Positions 8,488-17,388 of a DNA stretch of 37,084 nucleotides are shown piece by piece. Made by a program: the position numbers and the translations under genes. The notes beneath the pieces were generated by a model. It had not been told where the DNA came from and ran no database searches. It saw only the letters and a program-made list of their open reading frames with translations. The DNA comes from Negativicutes bacterium (lineage in GTDB: Bacteria; Bacillota_C; Negativicutes; Sporomusales_B; JARLHX01): the NCBI GenBank assembly GCA_031292035.1, contig JARLHX010000364.1, positions 1-37,084 on the forward strand. The letters run 5' to 3'. The first letter of the stretch is position 1. Each line of letters begins with the position of its first letter.

Positions 8488-10068
8488 ATGGCTGACGAAT
8501 TGCGGCAACTTCTCCCTGCATTTGCCGCGTTAACCGGTGGAACTGCTACGATTTGTGATCATCCTGGAGCTGTTCTTTTAGGGGACGGTTGGCTTGGAGA
8601 TATCGATAACGGTGGCGTGAATTTAGATGGTGCTTCATCGGCAGGACAATTGGTTACTGTTTATCAAAAGGATGGGGTCGTCACAGCAATCATTCAGGTC
8701 GGCGAAGAGTACCTGGTCTTGGAGAACCGGCAACGAATGGAAGATGCCGCCCAATACCGACAAATTATCGAGGAATCGCTGCCGTTTATCGCCCAGGCAG
8801 TTGGTGGCGACGCTGTCTTATTTGATCGTTTCGGATTTCGGGTCAAGGCTTTTCACCCTGACGGCAAACCCAACCCCGAGGCGGTTGGGGTGCTGAATGA
8901 ATTGTGCAGTAAAGCGATGGAAGAGGCCAGGCCGAGTATTGGGCCATCGGTTTTATCCCCCGGTTCGATGGCGGTCCGCATTCCTCTCGCGCAAGATTAC
9001 GGCCTGGCCTTTAACAACAAGCTGGCCACCATCCAGCGTCAACGGCTGATGGATAACGCCCGCCAGTATCAGTACGCCAGATATCAGCTTGAGGATATTA
9101 TCGGCGAAGGGATTGCCATCACTAAAGCGAAAAACCTGGCCCGCGACGCCGCGAAATCATTTTCCACCGTTCTTCTGAGTGGCGAAACCGGGACCGGAAA
9201 AGAATTGTTTGCCCAGGCCATTCATAATCTGAGTACAAGGTCGGTCAAACCTTTTGTGGCCATCAACTGCGGGGCATTACCGAATAATCTGGTGGAGACC
9301 AGCCTGTTCGGCTATTCGGAAGGAGCCTTCACCGGCGCGCGGAAACAGGGTCAGCCCGGAGTTTTTGAGCAGGCTAACGGCGGCACGCTGCTGTTGGATG
9401 AAATCAGTGAGATGCCTTTTAATTTGCAGGTCAAGCTGCTGCGGGTGATCCAGGAGAGAGAAGTAAGGCGGGTCGGCGCGAGTAAGTCGATCCCGGTGGA
9501 TGTCCGGATCATTGTATCGACGAACAAGGCGCTGGCCGAGGAGGTCCGCGAAGGCAGATTTCGCGCCGATCTTTATTTCCGGTTGAATGTGATGGAGATC
9601 GCCATTCCTCCCCTGCGGGAACGCAAGGAAGATCTGCTGGGTCTGACCTATTACTTTATTGAGAAGTTTTCGGCGGTAATGGGGAAAAAAGTGACCGACA
9701 TTACCCCGGTTGCCATGAAAGTCATTTCTTCTTACAATTGGCCGGGGAATGTCCGGGAGTTGCAGAATTGCTTAGAGCACGTACTGAACGTCATTGAAGG
9801 GGAATCCATCCGGCCGGAGTACCTGCCCCAGTATATTCTGAATCAGCACGGGGGCGGCGGGGTGGCGGTATCGCTCTACGAAACCTTCATGGACAATGCG
9901 GAACGGGAACTGGTGCTGCGGGCCATGAAGCTGTGTGACTACAATAAAACAGAAGCGGCCAAGCGATTGGGGCTCAACCGCACAACCCTGTGGCGCATCT
10001 TAAAGCGACACGGTATTCATGATAATGCTGTTGCGAATGCGAACGGTGTTGCAAAAATGAACGGATAA
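8488..10068 (+). CDS. Sigma-54-dependent transcriptional activator (bacterial enhancer-binding protein)
   Basis: A 526-residue activator. About 200 N-terminal residues form a sensor region I cannot assign; it has no obvious receiver Asp, so control is probably by a small ligand. The AAA+ domain shows Walker A GETGTGKE (232-239), the sigma-54-contacting GAFTGA loop (279-284) and Walker B LLLDEIS (~302). The C-terminus is a Fis-type helix-turn-helix (AKRLGLNRTTLWRILKRH). The ATG at 8488 is preceded by GGAGG at 8 bases; an in-frame ATG at 8473 lacks one. The next operon begins with a -24/-12 promoter 126 bases downstream of its stop, so that operon is the obvious target. Confidence 0.95.
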   Translation: MADELRQLLPAFAALTGGTATICDHPGAVLLGDGWLGDIDNGGVNLDGASSAGQLVTVYQKDGVVTAIIQVGEEYLVLENRQRMEDAAQYRQIIEESLPFIAQAVGGDAVLFDRFGFRVKAFHPDGKPNPEAVGVLNELCSKAMEEARPSIGPSVLSPGSMAVRIPLAQDYGLAFNNKLATIQRQRLMDNARQYQYARYQLEDIIGEGIAITKAKNLARDAAKSFSTVLLSGETGTGKELFAQAIHNLSTRSVKPFVAINCGALPNNLVETSLFGYSEGAFTGARKQGQPGVFEQANGGTLLLDEISEMPFNLQVKLLRVIQEREVRRVGASKSIPVDVRIIVSTNKALAEEVREGRFRADLYFRLNVMEIAIPPLRERKEDLLGLTYYFIEKFSAVMGKKVTDITPVAMKVISSYNWPGNVRELQNCLEHVLNVIEGESIRPEYLPQYILNQHGGGGVAVSLYETFMDNAERELVLRAMKLCDYNKTEAAKRLGLNRTTLWRILKRHGIHDNAVANANGVAKMNG

Positions 10069-10107
10069 CCCGAATGAGCAGGAGGGCCGCCTGAAATAAT
10101 GCAGGAT

Positions 10108-10145
10108 AATAATAGCGTTCAATTTTGAACGCTATTATTTCTTGT
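10108..10145 (+). terminator. Palindromic hairpin: terminator of the activator gene, possibly also its upstream activator site
   Basis: AATAATAGCGTTCAA (10108-10122) is perfectly repeated in inverse at 10125-10139, followed by a T-rich stretch. It fits an intrinsic terminator. The palindrome is also centred about 95 bases upstream of the predicted sigma-54 start, where enhancer sites usually sit. Confidence 0.65.
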
Positions 10146-10193
10146 GTTTGCATAAAAATGGTGGTATTGCGGCATTTTGCTGATTTACCATTT

Positions 10194-10210
10194 TTGGCAT
10201 TAATCTTGCA
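10194..10210 (+). promoter_or_regulatory. Sigma-54 (-24/-12) promoter of the CoA-transferase/mutase operon
   Basis: TTGGCAT-TAATC-TTGCA matches the consensus TGGCAC-N5-TTGCA with exactly ten bases between the invariant GG and GC. It lies about 40 bases before the CoA-transferase ATG and directly downstream of a sigma-54 activator gene. Confidence 0.88.
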
Positions 10211-10250
10211 ATTAAATCAGGTGAAACAGCAGATTGAAAGGAGGAGCAAG

Positions 10251-11759
10251 ATGCTCAACGCCGAAAGATTGCGAACCCCAAGTTTATTTGACAAAGTGGT
10301 AACCGCTGAGCAAGCGGCGGCTATGATCGATGACGGGATGACGGTCGGGGTCAGCGGGTTTACCCCCTCCGGTTATCCCAAGGCGGTCACCAAGGCTCTG
10401 GCGCAGGCGGTCCGAGACGGAAAACAATGTCAGGTCAACTGTTGGTCGGGGGCGTCGGTGGGACCGGAAATCGAGGAGGAACTGGCTTCGGCCGGGGCTG
10501 TTGCCCGGCGGGTTCCGTATTACGCCGCATCAAATAAAAGTATGCGCGCCGCCATCAACGAAGGCCGGATTTGCTATACCGATATGCATCTGAGTCACTT
10601 TGCCCAGTATATTGACTATGGTTTCATGGGGAAGGTGGATGTGGCCATCGTCGAGGTGGTAGCCATCACGCCGGAAGGGGATCTTGTCCTCGGTCCGGGG
10701 GTGGGCAATACGCCGATGATGGTGAAGCACGCCACCAAGGTGATTGTCGAGGTGAATACCGGTCAACCACTGGAACTGGAAGGAATGCACGATATTTTTG
10801 TTTTGCCGAAACCGCCTCATCGGCGGGAAATCCCGATATATGGCGTAGGCGACCGGATAGGCTCGCCGTATGTCAAATGCGGTCTGGACCGCATTACCGC
10901 CATCGTGGAATCAGATATACCGGATAAAGTCCGGAATCTGGAGCCGCCCGACACCCTCAGCGAACAAATGGCAGGCAACCTGATCGATTTTTTGAAGAAC
11001 GAACAAAAGCAGGGCCGCATTCCGGCCAAAATGCTGCCGCTGCAGTCGGGTGTGGGCAGTATCGCCAATGCGGTATTGGCGGGGCTTGCCAAATCGGATT
11101 TAGAAAACCTGGAGATGTATTCGGAAATACTGCAGGATGCCGTATTTGAACTGATTGAGGCCGGCAAGGTTGTGAAAGCCTCGGGCTGCGCATTTACCCC
11201 GTCGCCCAATGTCCTTCGCCGCTTCCGCAATGATCCCGAGAAATACCGCAAGGCCATGATCCTTCGCCCGCTGGATATCAGCAACAGTCCGGAAGTCATC
11301 CGCCGGCTGGGGGTCATCAGCATCAATACCCCTCTGGAATTCGATATTTACGGCCACGCCAATTCCACCCATATCGCCGGTACCCACATGATGAACGGCA
11401 TCGGTGGCTCGGGCGACTATATGCGCAATGGCTATATCACCTGTTTCGTCACCGAGTCGACAGCCAAAGACGGCGCCATTTCCCGGATCGTACCAATGGT
11501 TACCCATGCCGATCATACCGAACACGACAACATGGTATTTGTCACCGAATACGGTGTTGCCGACGTGCGGGGCCTGTGCCCGCGGGAGAGGTCCAGAGTC
11601 ATTATCAACAACTGCGCTCATCCCGACTACCGGCCGCTTCTCTTGGACTATGTCAGGGATGCCGAGCGGACTTGCGGCGGACATACTCCGCACGACCTGG
11701 AAAGAGTGTTCGAATTTCACACCAATCTCAAGCGTCACGGGTCGATGATTTCCCGTTAA
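10251..11759 (+). CDS. Succinate-type CoA-transferase (acetyl-CoA hydrolase/transferase family)
   Basis: A 502-residue class I CoA-transferase of the succinyl-CoA:acetate / propionyl-CoA:succinate type. It moves CoA from acetyl-CoA or propionyl-CoA to succinate via a glutamyl-CoA thioester. Family features are GVSGFTPSGYPKAV at the N-terminus, MYSEILQD with the probable catalytic Glu292, GIGGSGDY, and VTEYGVADVRG near the C-terminus. The frame is open another 42 codons upstream, but the ATG at 10251 has GGAGGAG and follows the sigma-54 promoter. The mutase subunits come next, so the acceptor is most likely succinate, supplying succinyl-CoA. An acetate-specific role cannot be excluded. Confidence 0.92.
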   Translation: MLNAERLRTPSLFDKVVTAEQAAAMIDDGMTVGVSGFTPSGYPKAVTKALAQAVRDGKQCQVNCWSGASVGPEIEEELASAGAVARRVPYYAASNKSMRAAINEGRICYTDMHLSHFAQYIDYGFMGKVDVAIVEVVAITPEGDLVLGPGVGNTPMMVKHATKVIVEVNTGQPLELEGMHDIFVLPKPPHRREIPIYGVGDRIGSPYVKCGLDRITAIVESDIPDKVRNLEPPDTLSEQMAGNLIDFLKNEQKQGRIPAKMLPLQSGVGSIANAVLAGLAKSDLENLEMYSEILQDAVFELIEAGKVVKASGCAFTPSPNVLRRFRNDPEKYRKAMILRPLDISNSPEVIRRLGVISINTPLEFDIYGHANSTHIAGTHMMNGIGGSGDYMRNGYITCFVTESTAKDGAISRIVPMVTHADHTEHDNMVFVTEYGVADVRGLCPRERSRVIINNCAHPDYRPLLLDYVRDAERTCGGHTPHDLERVFEFHTNLKRHGSMISR

Positions 11760-11774
11760 AAAGGAGGCAATACG

Positions 11775-13430
11775 ATGTCAACTGAAAAAGAAAGTAGTCA
11801 AATCGAACAGGGTCTGAGCCAGTGGCAGGCTGCCACAGAGAAGGGCCTGGCCCGGTTTCCGGAAAGAAAAAATCTGGCCTTCAAGAGGCTGTTTACACCG
11901 CTTGATCTAAAGGATTCCGACTATATGAGCAAAGTTGGGTTCCCTGGCCAGTATCCCTTCACCCGCGGCGTCCAGCCCACCATGTACCGGGCCCGGCATT
12001 GGACTATGCGCCAGTATTCTGGTTTTGCCACCGCAGAGGAGTCGAATAAACGCTACAAATATTTGCTGGAACAAGGACAGACCGGGCTATCGGTGGCATT
12101 TGACCTTCCCACCCAGATCGGCTATGACAGCGACCATCTTTTGGCCCAAGGAGAGGTTGGCAAGGTTGGGGTGGCCATCAATTCATTGGCTGATATCGAA
12201 GCACTGTTTGACGGGATTGCCCTCAATAAGGTCAGCACCTCGATGACCATCAACGGGCCGGCGGCGGTGCTGCTGGCTATGTATATCGCTGCCGGGGAGA
12301 AACAGGGGGCGACGCCGGGCCAGCTGAATGGTACCATTCAAAACGACATTCTCAAGGAATACATAGCCCGGGGGACGTACATCTTCCCGCCTGAGCCGTC
12401 GATGCGGCTGATTACCGATACCTTTGACTATTGCTCCAAAAACATTCCCAAATGGAATGTAATCAGCGTCGGTGCTTACCATATCCGTGAGGCTGGTTCC
12501 ACGGCGGTCCAGGAAGTGGCGTTTGCTTTCGCCAATGCCATCGCCTATATCGAAGCCGCTAAGAAGGTCGGGCTGAAGGTCGATGACTTCGCACCCGGAA
12601 TATCGTGGATATTCACCGCCGATCTCAATTTCCTGGAGGAGGTAGCCAAATTCCGGGCTGCCCGCCGCCTGTGGGCCCGGATTATGAAAGAACGTTTCGG
12701 GGCCACCGACCCCAAGTCGCAAATGCTGCGTTTCCATGTTCATACCGCCGGCAGTGTTTTGACTTCCCAGCAGCCGGACAATAATATTGCCCGTATTACC
12801 TGGCAGGCCATGAGCGCCATCTTGGGCGGTACCCAGTCTCTGGCCACCTGCGCCAAGGACGAGGCCATCGCCCTGCCGACCGAGGACTCGGCGCGGCTGG
12901 CCCTGCGGACGCAACAACTGCTGGCCTACGAAAGCGGGATAGCGGATACCGTCGATCCCTTTGCCGGTTCTTACTGCATCGAGGCGTTGACTGACAGCAT
13001 CGAGAAGGAAGCCATGGAGTATATCGCCAAAATCGATGCGATGGGCGGGGCTGTGGCAGCCATTCAAAAAGGCTATATGCAGCGTGAAATGACCAACAGT
13101 GCCTATCGATACCAACAAGCCATCGAGACCAAAGAACGGATTAAGGTTGGGGTCAACGAATTTGTCACCAGAGAGAAACAGGGCGGAGAATATCTGACTG
13201 TCGATCCTGCCGTCGGCGCACAACAGACGGCCCGCCTGCAAACATTGAAGGCCGGCCGGGATAACGCTGCTGTGAAGGCGGCGCTGGCTGGACTGAAGGA
13301 AGCAGCCCAGGGCACCGATAATCTGATGCCATTCCTGATCGACACGGTGAAAACCTATGCCACCCTGGGCGAAATCTGTGGTGTACTGCGTGAGGTTTTC
13401 GGGGAATACAAGGCCGAGGCCGATATATAG
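11775..13430 (+). CDS. mcmA1: Methylmalonyl-CoA mutase, large (catalytic) subunit
   Basis: The catalytic TIM-barrel chain of adenosylcobalamin-dependent methylmalonyl-CoA mutase, interconverting succinyl-CoA and (R)-methylmalonyl-CoA. At 551 residues it lacks the cobalamin-binding domain, which is encoded by the next gene. By counting against the Propionibacterium enzyme, Tyr81 (RQYSGF), Arg199 (IARGTYI) and His236 (AYHIREAG) correspond to Tyr89, Arg207 and His244. Tyr and Arg at the first two sites favour methylmalonyl-CoA over isobutyryl-CoA mutase. GGAGG lies eight bases before the ATG. It follows the CoA-transferase by 15 bases, in one operon. No meaB-like chaperone or epimerase gene is in the window. 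Confidence 0.95.
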   Translation: MSTEKESSQIEQGLSQWQAATEKGLARFPERKNLAFKRLFTPLDLKDSDYMSKVGFPGQYPFTRGVQPTMYRARHWTMRQYSGFATAEESNKRYKYLLEQGQTGLSVAFDLPTQIGYDSDHLLAQGEVGKVGVAINSLADIEALFDGIALNKVSTSMTINGPAAVLLAMYIAAGEKQGATPGQLNGTIQNDILKEYIARGTYIFPPEPSMRLITDTFDYCSKNIPKWNVISVGAYHIREAGSTAVQEVAFAFANAIAYIEAAKKVGLKVDDFAPGISWIFTADLNFLEEVAKFRAARRLWARIMKERFGATDPKSQMLRFHVHTAGSVLTSQQPDNNIARITWQAMSAILGGTQSLATCAKDEAIALPTEDSARLALRTQQLLAYESGIADTVDPFAGSYCIEALTDSIEKEAMEYIAKIDAMGGAVAAIQKGYMQREMTNSAYRYQQAIETKERIKVGVNEFVTREKQGGEYLTVDPAVGAQQTARLQTLKAGRDNAAVKAALAGLKEAAQGTDNLMPFLIDTVKTYATLGEICGVLREVFGEYKAEADI

Positions 13431-13460
13431 TGAACAGCCGATAACAAGGAGGCTAGAGAA

Positions 13461-13856
13461 ATGACGGAAAAACGCATTCGAGTATTGGTAGCCAAGCCGG
13501 GGCTTGACGGACACGACCGCGGCGCCAAGGTTGTGGCCCGCGCCCTCCGCGACGCCGGTTTCGAGGTCATCTACACCGGCTTGCGCCAGACACCGGAACT
13601 CATTACTGAAGCCGCTCTGCAGGAAGATGTCAATGTCGTGGCCCTCAGCCTGCTTTCCGGCGCCCATAACACCATCTTTCCGAAGGTGGTTGCTCAATTG
13701 AAGGCAAAGGGGCTGAACGATGTGCTGCTTATCGGCGGCGGTGTGATACCCGACGCCGACATCCCCGGACTGAAGGCCGCCGGGGTAGCCGAGATATTCA
13801 CCCCAGGTACGCCGACTTCCAGCATTGTGGAATTCATTCAGGCTAATGTCCATTAG
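13461..13856 (+). CDS. mcmA2: Methylmalonyl-CoA mutase, small cobalamin-binding subunit
   Basis: A 131-residue stand-alone B12-binding domain that pairs with the upstream large chain. It shows the DxHxxG motif (DGHDRG, residues 16-21; His18 is the lower cobalt ligand), the second loop ALSLLSG and the LIGGGVIPD loop. The split arrangement resembles that known from archaea and several anaerobes. AGGAGG precedes the ATG by eight bases, and the gap to the large subunit is 30 bases. Length and motifs are complete. Confidence 0.96.
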   Translation: MTEKRIRVLVAKPGLDGHDRGAKVVARALRDAGFEVIYTGLRQTPELITEAALQEDVNVVALSLLSGAHNTIFPKVVAQLKAKGLNDVLLIGGGVIPDADIPGLKAAGVAEIFTPGTPTSSIVEFIQANVH

Positions 13857-13941
13857 GCAAGAAGGTTAAACCGCTGTAGACTAATTCTGAATTCGTCTGG
13901 GAGTATTCCGTTGCCAAAATAGTTGGGTAGGGGGAATTCGC

Positions 13942-15396
13942 TTGTCAGACAGAAAACTAGTATGGATTATTCTCGGCTTTGTACTCATGGCCGGTGTGCT
14001 ATTGATGCCCACACCTGCAGGACTGTCGGTGGCAGGACAGCGGGTTTTGGCAATTTTGATTTTTGCGGTCACGATGTGGGTTTCGGAGGCGATATCTTAT
14101 CCGGTCAGCGCGATTGCCATTATCGCCTTTATGCTGATTTTTCTGGGCTTTGCCCCGCCCGGGACAACGCCGGGGCCGATGCTCGGGACTGCCAAGGCCA
14201 TTCCGGTGGCGCTTGGCGGGTTTATTAACAGCGGCTGGGTTCTGGTGGCGGCTGGCTTGTTCATGGCGGCCTGTATCTTATCAACAGGGCTGGAAAAACG
14301 TGTTGCCCTGACCATTTTGCGTATTGTTGGGACAAAAACCAATAATATCTTTGCCGGGATGATCCTGGTAATGCTGGTGTTTACCTTCTTTATTCCCTCG
14401 ATTTCGGCCCGTTCGGCGACAATAACGCCAATCGCCATGGGGTTGATCGCCGCCTTCAAGGTGGACAAAAAAAGTCAGTTTGCCAGAAGCTTGCTGCTCT
14501 GTGTTGCCCTATCTTCCTCCATCTCCGGTATCGGGGTATTGAGTGGCGGCGCCCCCAATCCGGTGGCGGCCTCGTTTATCGCCAAGGTGACCGGCCATAC
14601 CATTACCTGGATGGATTGGTTTTGCTATGGCGAACCGTTTGCCTTGATCCTATCGGTTATTCTCTATTTCTTTCTGACCAGGATGACTAAATTTGAGTTT
14701 GACGAAGTTCCCGGCGGCAAAGAGACGGTAGCGAAAGAGCTTGCTGTGCTGGGACCGATGTCGGCCAGCGAGAAAAAGATCGGGATCATTCTGCTGTTGA
14801 CCATTGTTTTTTGGGCGACTGAAGCAGTCCATAAGGTTGACGCCAACAGCGTCGCGGTCTGTTCGGTGCTGCTGATGTTCTTTCCTTATACAGGGGTGGC
14901 CAACTGGAAAGATATCGTCAACCGGGTGGACTGGGGCACTATTCTCCTGTTCGGGGCGGGGATTTCCCTGGGTGAAGTGCTGTTATCCTCCGGGGCGGCG
15001 ATATGGCTGGCCCAACATTCCCTCGGCGCGCTCGGCGTGGGTGCAATGGCGCCATTTATGATGATGGTGGTCATCACCATTGCTCTGGTCATCATTCGGA
15101 TCGCCTTCGCCAGCATTACCTCCGCTACTGCCGCGCTCATACCTACCGTTCTGGGTTTTTTGATGAGTCTGCAAAATGCTGATTTGCCGGTGTGGGGTAT
15201 GGCCCTGGTGGCAACCTATACAGTGTATTTCGCTTTTCTGCTGCCGGTGAATGCGCCGCAATCGATGATACCGTATGCTACAGGGACCTTCGAAACCAAA
15301 GACATGTCCCGCATGGGACTGCCGCTGATGATCGTTTCGGTGGGGCTGTTGTTGCTGTTCTATGTGACATACTGGCATTGGCTTGGAATCGTCTGA
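13942..15396 (+). CDS. DASS (SLC13/CitT-type) dicarboxylate transporter
   Basis: A polytopic inner-membrane protein of 484 residues, the last gene of the sigma-54 operon. It begins TTG with GGGGG about seven bases upstream. Hydrophobic segments fill most of the chain, with the divalent-anion symporter hallmarks SARSATITPIAMG in the first half and LLPVNAPQSMIPYATG near the end, plus the SGIGVLSGGAPNP hairpin. Members import succinate, malate, citrate or related anions with Na+ or by exchange. Its position behind a succinate-type CoA-transferase and methylmalonyl-CoA mutase makes succinate uptake, or succinate/propionate exchange, the best guess. A strong terminator follows. Confidence 0.92.
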   Translation: MSDRKLVWIILGFVLMAGVLLMPTPAGLSVAGQRVLAILIFAVTMWVSEAISYPVSAIAIIAFMLIFLGFAPPGTTPGPMLGTAKAIPVALGGFINSGWVLVAAGLFMAACILSTGLEKRVALTILRIVGTKTNNIFAGMILVMLVFTFFIPSISARSATITPIAMGLIAAFKVDKKSQFARSLLLCVALSSSISGIGVLSGGAPNPVAASFIAKVTGHTITWMDWFCYGEPFALILSVILYFFLTRMTKFEFDEVPGGKETVAKELAVLGPMSASEKKIGIILLLTIVFWATEAVHKVDANSVAVCSVLLMFFPYTGVANWKDIVNRVDWGTILLFGAGISLGEVLLSSGAAIWLAQHSLGALGVGAMAPFMMMVVITIALVIIRIAFASITSATAALIPTVLGFLMSLQNADLPVWGMALVATYTVYFAFLLPVNAPQSMIPYATGTFETKDMSRMGLPLMIVSVGLLLLFYVTYWHWLGIV

Positions 15397-15414
15397 TCTT
15401 GCGGCAGGCAAAAT

Positions 15415-15461
15415 AAAAGCAACCCCTCTTTGTCTGTCTGACAAGGAGGGGTTGCTTTTTA
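15415..15461. terminator. Strong bidirectional terminator
   Basis: AAAAGCAACCCCTC-TTTGTC pairs with GACAAG-GAGGGGTTGCTTTT around a TGTCT loop (one G-T pair). T runs on both strands end the transporter operon (+) and the convergent exonuclease gene (-), whose stop codon it overlaps. Confidence 0.92.
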
Positions 15462-16211
15462 AAAGATTTCGAGGCCGACCGGGCAATGGTCGCTCCCCAT
15501 GATATCAGCATAAATAACAGAATCTTTGACAGCCTCCCTGAGCCTGTCGGAAACCAAAAAGTAATCAATCCGCCAACCAATATTGCGGGCCCGGGCATTC
15601 ATCATATAGGACCACCAGGTGTAGGCGTCTTTCTTATCAGGATACAAGAGCCGAAAGGTGTCGGTAAATCCTGACTGCAGAAGTGCTGTCATGCGTTCCC
15701 GTTCCTCATCGGTGAAACCGGCATTTCGGCGATTGGCTTTGGGGTTTTTAATGTCGATTTCCTGATGGGCGACATTGGCATCGCCGCACACAATCAGGGG
15801 TTTACTCTGATCAAGCTTTTGGAGATAAGAGCGAAAATCGTCCTCCCACTGCATCCGGTAGTCTAGACGCAATAGCTCCCGCTGCGAATTTGGCGTGTAG
15901 ACATTGACCAGGAAAAAGGAATCGAATTCTAAAGTGATCATCCGGCCTTCCTGATCATGCTGCGCCAGATTCAGGCCATAGCTGACAGATAAGGGCTTCA
16001 GGCGGGTGAACACAGCAGTGCCTGAATAGCCTTTTTTTACCGCGCTGTTCCAGTACATTTCATAGCCATCGAGAACCAGGTCGTTTTGGTCCTCTTGCAT
16101 TTTGGTCTCCTGGACACAGAATATATCAGCGTTCATGCTGGTGAAGAAATCGTTGAACCCTTTATTGCGGCATGCGCGGAGGCCGTTAACATTCCATGAG
16201 ATACATTTCAT
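15459..16211 (-). CDS. xth: Exodeoxyribonuclease III / AP endonuclease
   Basis: A 250-residue exonuclease III-family enzyme that incises DNA at abasic sites and removes 3' blocking groups in base-excision repair. All family motifs are present in order: SWNVNGLR, VQETKMQ (metal-binding Glu), VYTPNSQ, CGDANVAH (catalytic Asp/Asn), NIGWRIDYF and the C-terminal GSDHCPVGL with the catalytic Asp-His pair. Start and length fit the family, and an AGAGGG ribosome site lies about seven bases upstream. It stands alone, with its own near-consensus promoter. Confidence 0.97.
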   Translation of the reverse strand: MKCISWNVNGLRACRNKGFNDFFTSMNADIFCVQETKMQEDQNDLVLDGYEMYWNSAVKKGYSGTAVFTRLKPLSVSYGLNLAQHDQEGRMITLEFDSFFLVNVYTPNSQRELLRLDYRMQWEDDFRSYLQKLDQSKPLIVCGDANVAHQEIDIKNPKANRRNAGFTDEERERMTALLQSGFTDTFRLLYPDKKDAYTWWSYMMNARARNIGWRIDYFLVSDRLREAVKDSVIYADIMGSDHCPVGLEIF

Positions 16212-16278
16212 AGGGAAACCCTCTTTCCTAGTTATTTAATAGGATAAGTCATTCGGAAACTGTTCATTTTTGTGTGTT

Positions 16279-16307
16279 ATTATAACAAACAAAAAAAAGA
16301 TTGCCAA
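16279..16307 (-). promoter_or_regulatory. Sigma-70-type promoter for the exonuclease III gene
   Basis: On the minus strand: TTGGCA (16302-16307), a 17-base spacer containing an eight-T run, and a perfect TATAAT (16279-16284), about 68 bases before the ATG. A short inverted repeat (AGATTG/CAATCT) spans the -35 box. Confidence 0.8.
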
Positions 16308-16427
16308 GGACAATCTCCGGCTAATGACGAAGGACGGTTTCTCCGCTATACTTGATATCATGAAGCGTATCACTGGTGGTGGCGAAGGCGGCATACTTCG
16401 ACCAGGGAAGAAACGGGGGCAACATAT

Positions 16428-17192
16428 TTGGCAGAGCCATATTATCAAACCGCAAAGTGGCTGGAAGAGCAGGAGCTCTATCAAGAGGCAATTGCTGAAT
16501 ACACCCAGGCCATCGCGGTTTTTCCCGAAGATATCGAGGCCATCCTCAGCCGGGCGAGTCTGTACGCCGATATGGGCTGTTATCTCGAAGCGGTGGCAGA
16601 TTACACAACGGCGCTGTCGTTAGAGCCAGATAATGAAGCAGCCTATGATGGCCGGGGTGATGCTCACGCCAGCCAGGGAGAGCATGATAAAGCAATTGCC
16701 GATTTCACGGCATTGCTGGCTTTAAATCCCGCGGATGCCGAAGGTTTCTATAACCGGGGACTTTCCTATATTGAAACCGGACGACTGGAACAGGGTATGG
16801 CTGATTTGACGCAGGCGGTCGGCCTGAATCCTCGGCATGGCGCGGCCTTTAATAATCGCGGCCTCCTGTATGCGGCCCAGGGGCTCCATGAACTGGCGAT
16901 TGCCGACTTTACCCAGGCGCTCGAAGTTCGTAAGGGGTTCGCCTGTTCGTTCAACCACCGGGGACGTTCTTTGGAAACGCTCGGCAACCGGCAACAGGCG
17001 ATTGCCGATTATACTGAGGCTCTGAAAATTGCTGCCGACAATACCGAGGCTTTGTATCGCCGGGGACTGGCGTATGAAGCAGAGGGCGAGAAGGCGAAGG
17101 CCGTGGAAGATTTTCAAGCCCTGCTAAAATCGGCGGTGCCTGCCCATCCTTATCGCGAAATTGTCGCGGGAAAAATCCAAAAACTGCTGTGA
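16428..17192 (+). CDS. Tetratricopeptide repeat protein
   Basis: A 254-residue protein made almost wholly of about seven 34-residue TPR units, for example repeats of AIADYT/AIADFT, NRGLxY and LNPxxxxAF(Y/N)NRG. TPR superhelices mediate protein-protein contacts; no enzyme domain, signal peptide or membrane helix is visible, so it is probably a cytoplasmic scaffold. The start is TTG with GGGGG eight bases upstream. It appears monocistronic, with a terminator following. A specific partner cannot be named. Confidence 0.88.
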   Translation: MAEPYYQTAKWLEEQELYQEAIAEYTQAIAVFPEDIEAILSRASLYADMGCYLEAVADYTTALSLEPDNEAAYDGRGDAHASQGEHDKAIADFTALLALNPADAEGFYNRGLSYIETGRLEQGMADLTQAVGLNPRHGAAFNNRGLLYAAQGLHELAIADFTQALEVRKGFACSFNHRGRSLETLGNRQQAIADYTEALKIAADNTEALYRRGLAYEAEGEKAKAVEDFQALLKSAVPAHPYREIVAGKIQKLL

Positions 17193-17240
17193 GGGCGGTT
17201 CGATGACAAGGATAAGAATCTGTTTTTATTGGATATTTTA

Positions 17241-17266
17241 AAGAAGCAGGGCGCCCTGCTTCTTTT
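17241..17266 (+). terminator. Intrinsic terminator after the TPR gene
   Basis: A perfect palindrome, AAGAAGCAGG-GCGC-CCTGCTTCTT, followed by TT and a T-rich stretch. Confidence 0.8.
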
Positions 17267-17273
17267 CTATTCC

Positions 17274-17314
17274 CTGAAGGTGATTTATGGTATTCTTATA
17301 ATAGTCGGACTATT
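17274..17314 (+). promoter_or_regulatory. Promoter with overlapping palindromic operator
   Basis: A perfect -10 TATAAT (17297-17302) has a weak -35 (CTGAAG, 17274-17279) at 17 bases. The perfect palindrome AATAGTC-G-GACTATT (17300-17314) overlaps the -10 and the expected start point, the usual place for a repressor site. The regulator is unknown. Confidence 0.5.
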
Positions 17315-17388
17315 CATAAAATGTGAACTGACGGCCTGTGTTCAAGGACAAGTAAACTGCCGAGCCAATCATAGGGAGGAAAGGCATA

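Noticed and set aside
8429..8533. A 34-codon ORF (ATG at 8429 with AGGTGAG) overlapping the start of the sigma-54 activator
   Set aside because: It has a fair ribosome site, but the product has no recognisable feature and it overlaps the activator out of frame; translational coupling is possible but unsupported.
12183..13853. A 556-codon open frame on the minus strand opposite the methylmalonyl-CoA mutase genes
   Set aside because: It is a shadow of two well-conserved plus-strand genes, has no ribosome site or recognisable domain, and crosses both genes and their gap.
16285..16318. AGATTG...CAATCT hairpin followed by eight T's on the minus strand, terminator-like
   Set aside because: It coincides with the -35/spacer of a near-consensus exonuclease III promoter and no minus-strand gene ends there, so I read it as promoter sequence.
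16270..16623. A 117-codon plus-strand frame before and over the TPR gene
   Set aside because: It overlaps the repeat-bearing frame and crosses the exonuclease promoter region; no ribosome site or domain.
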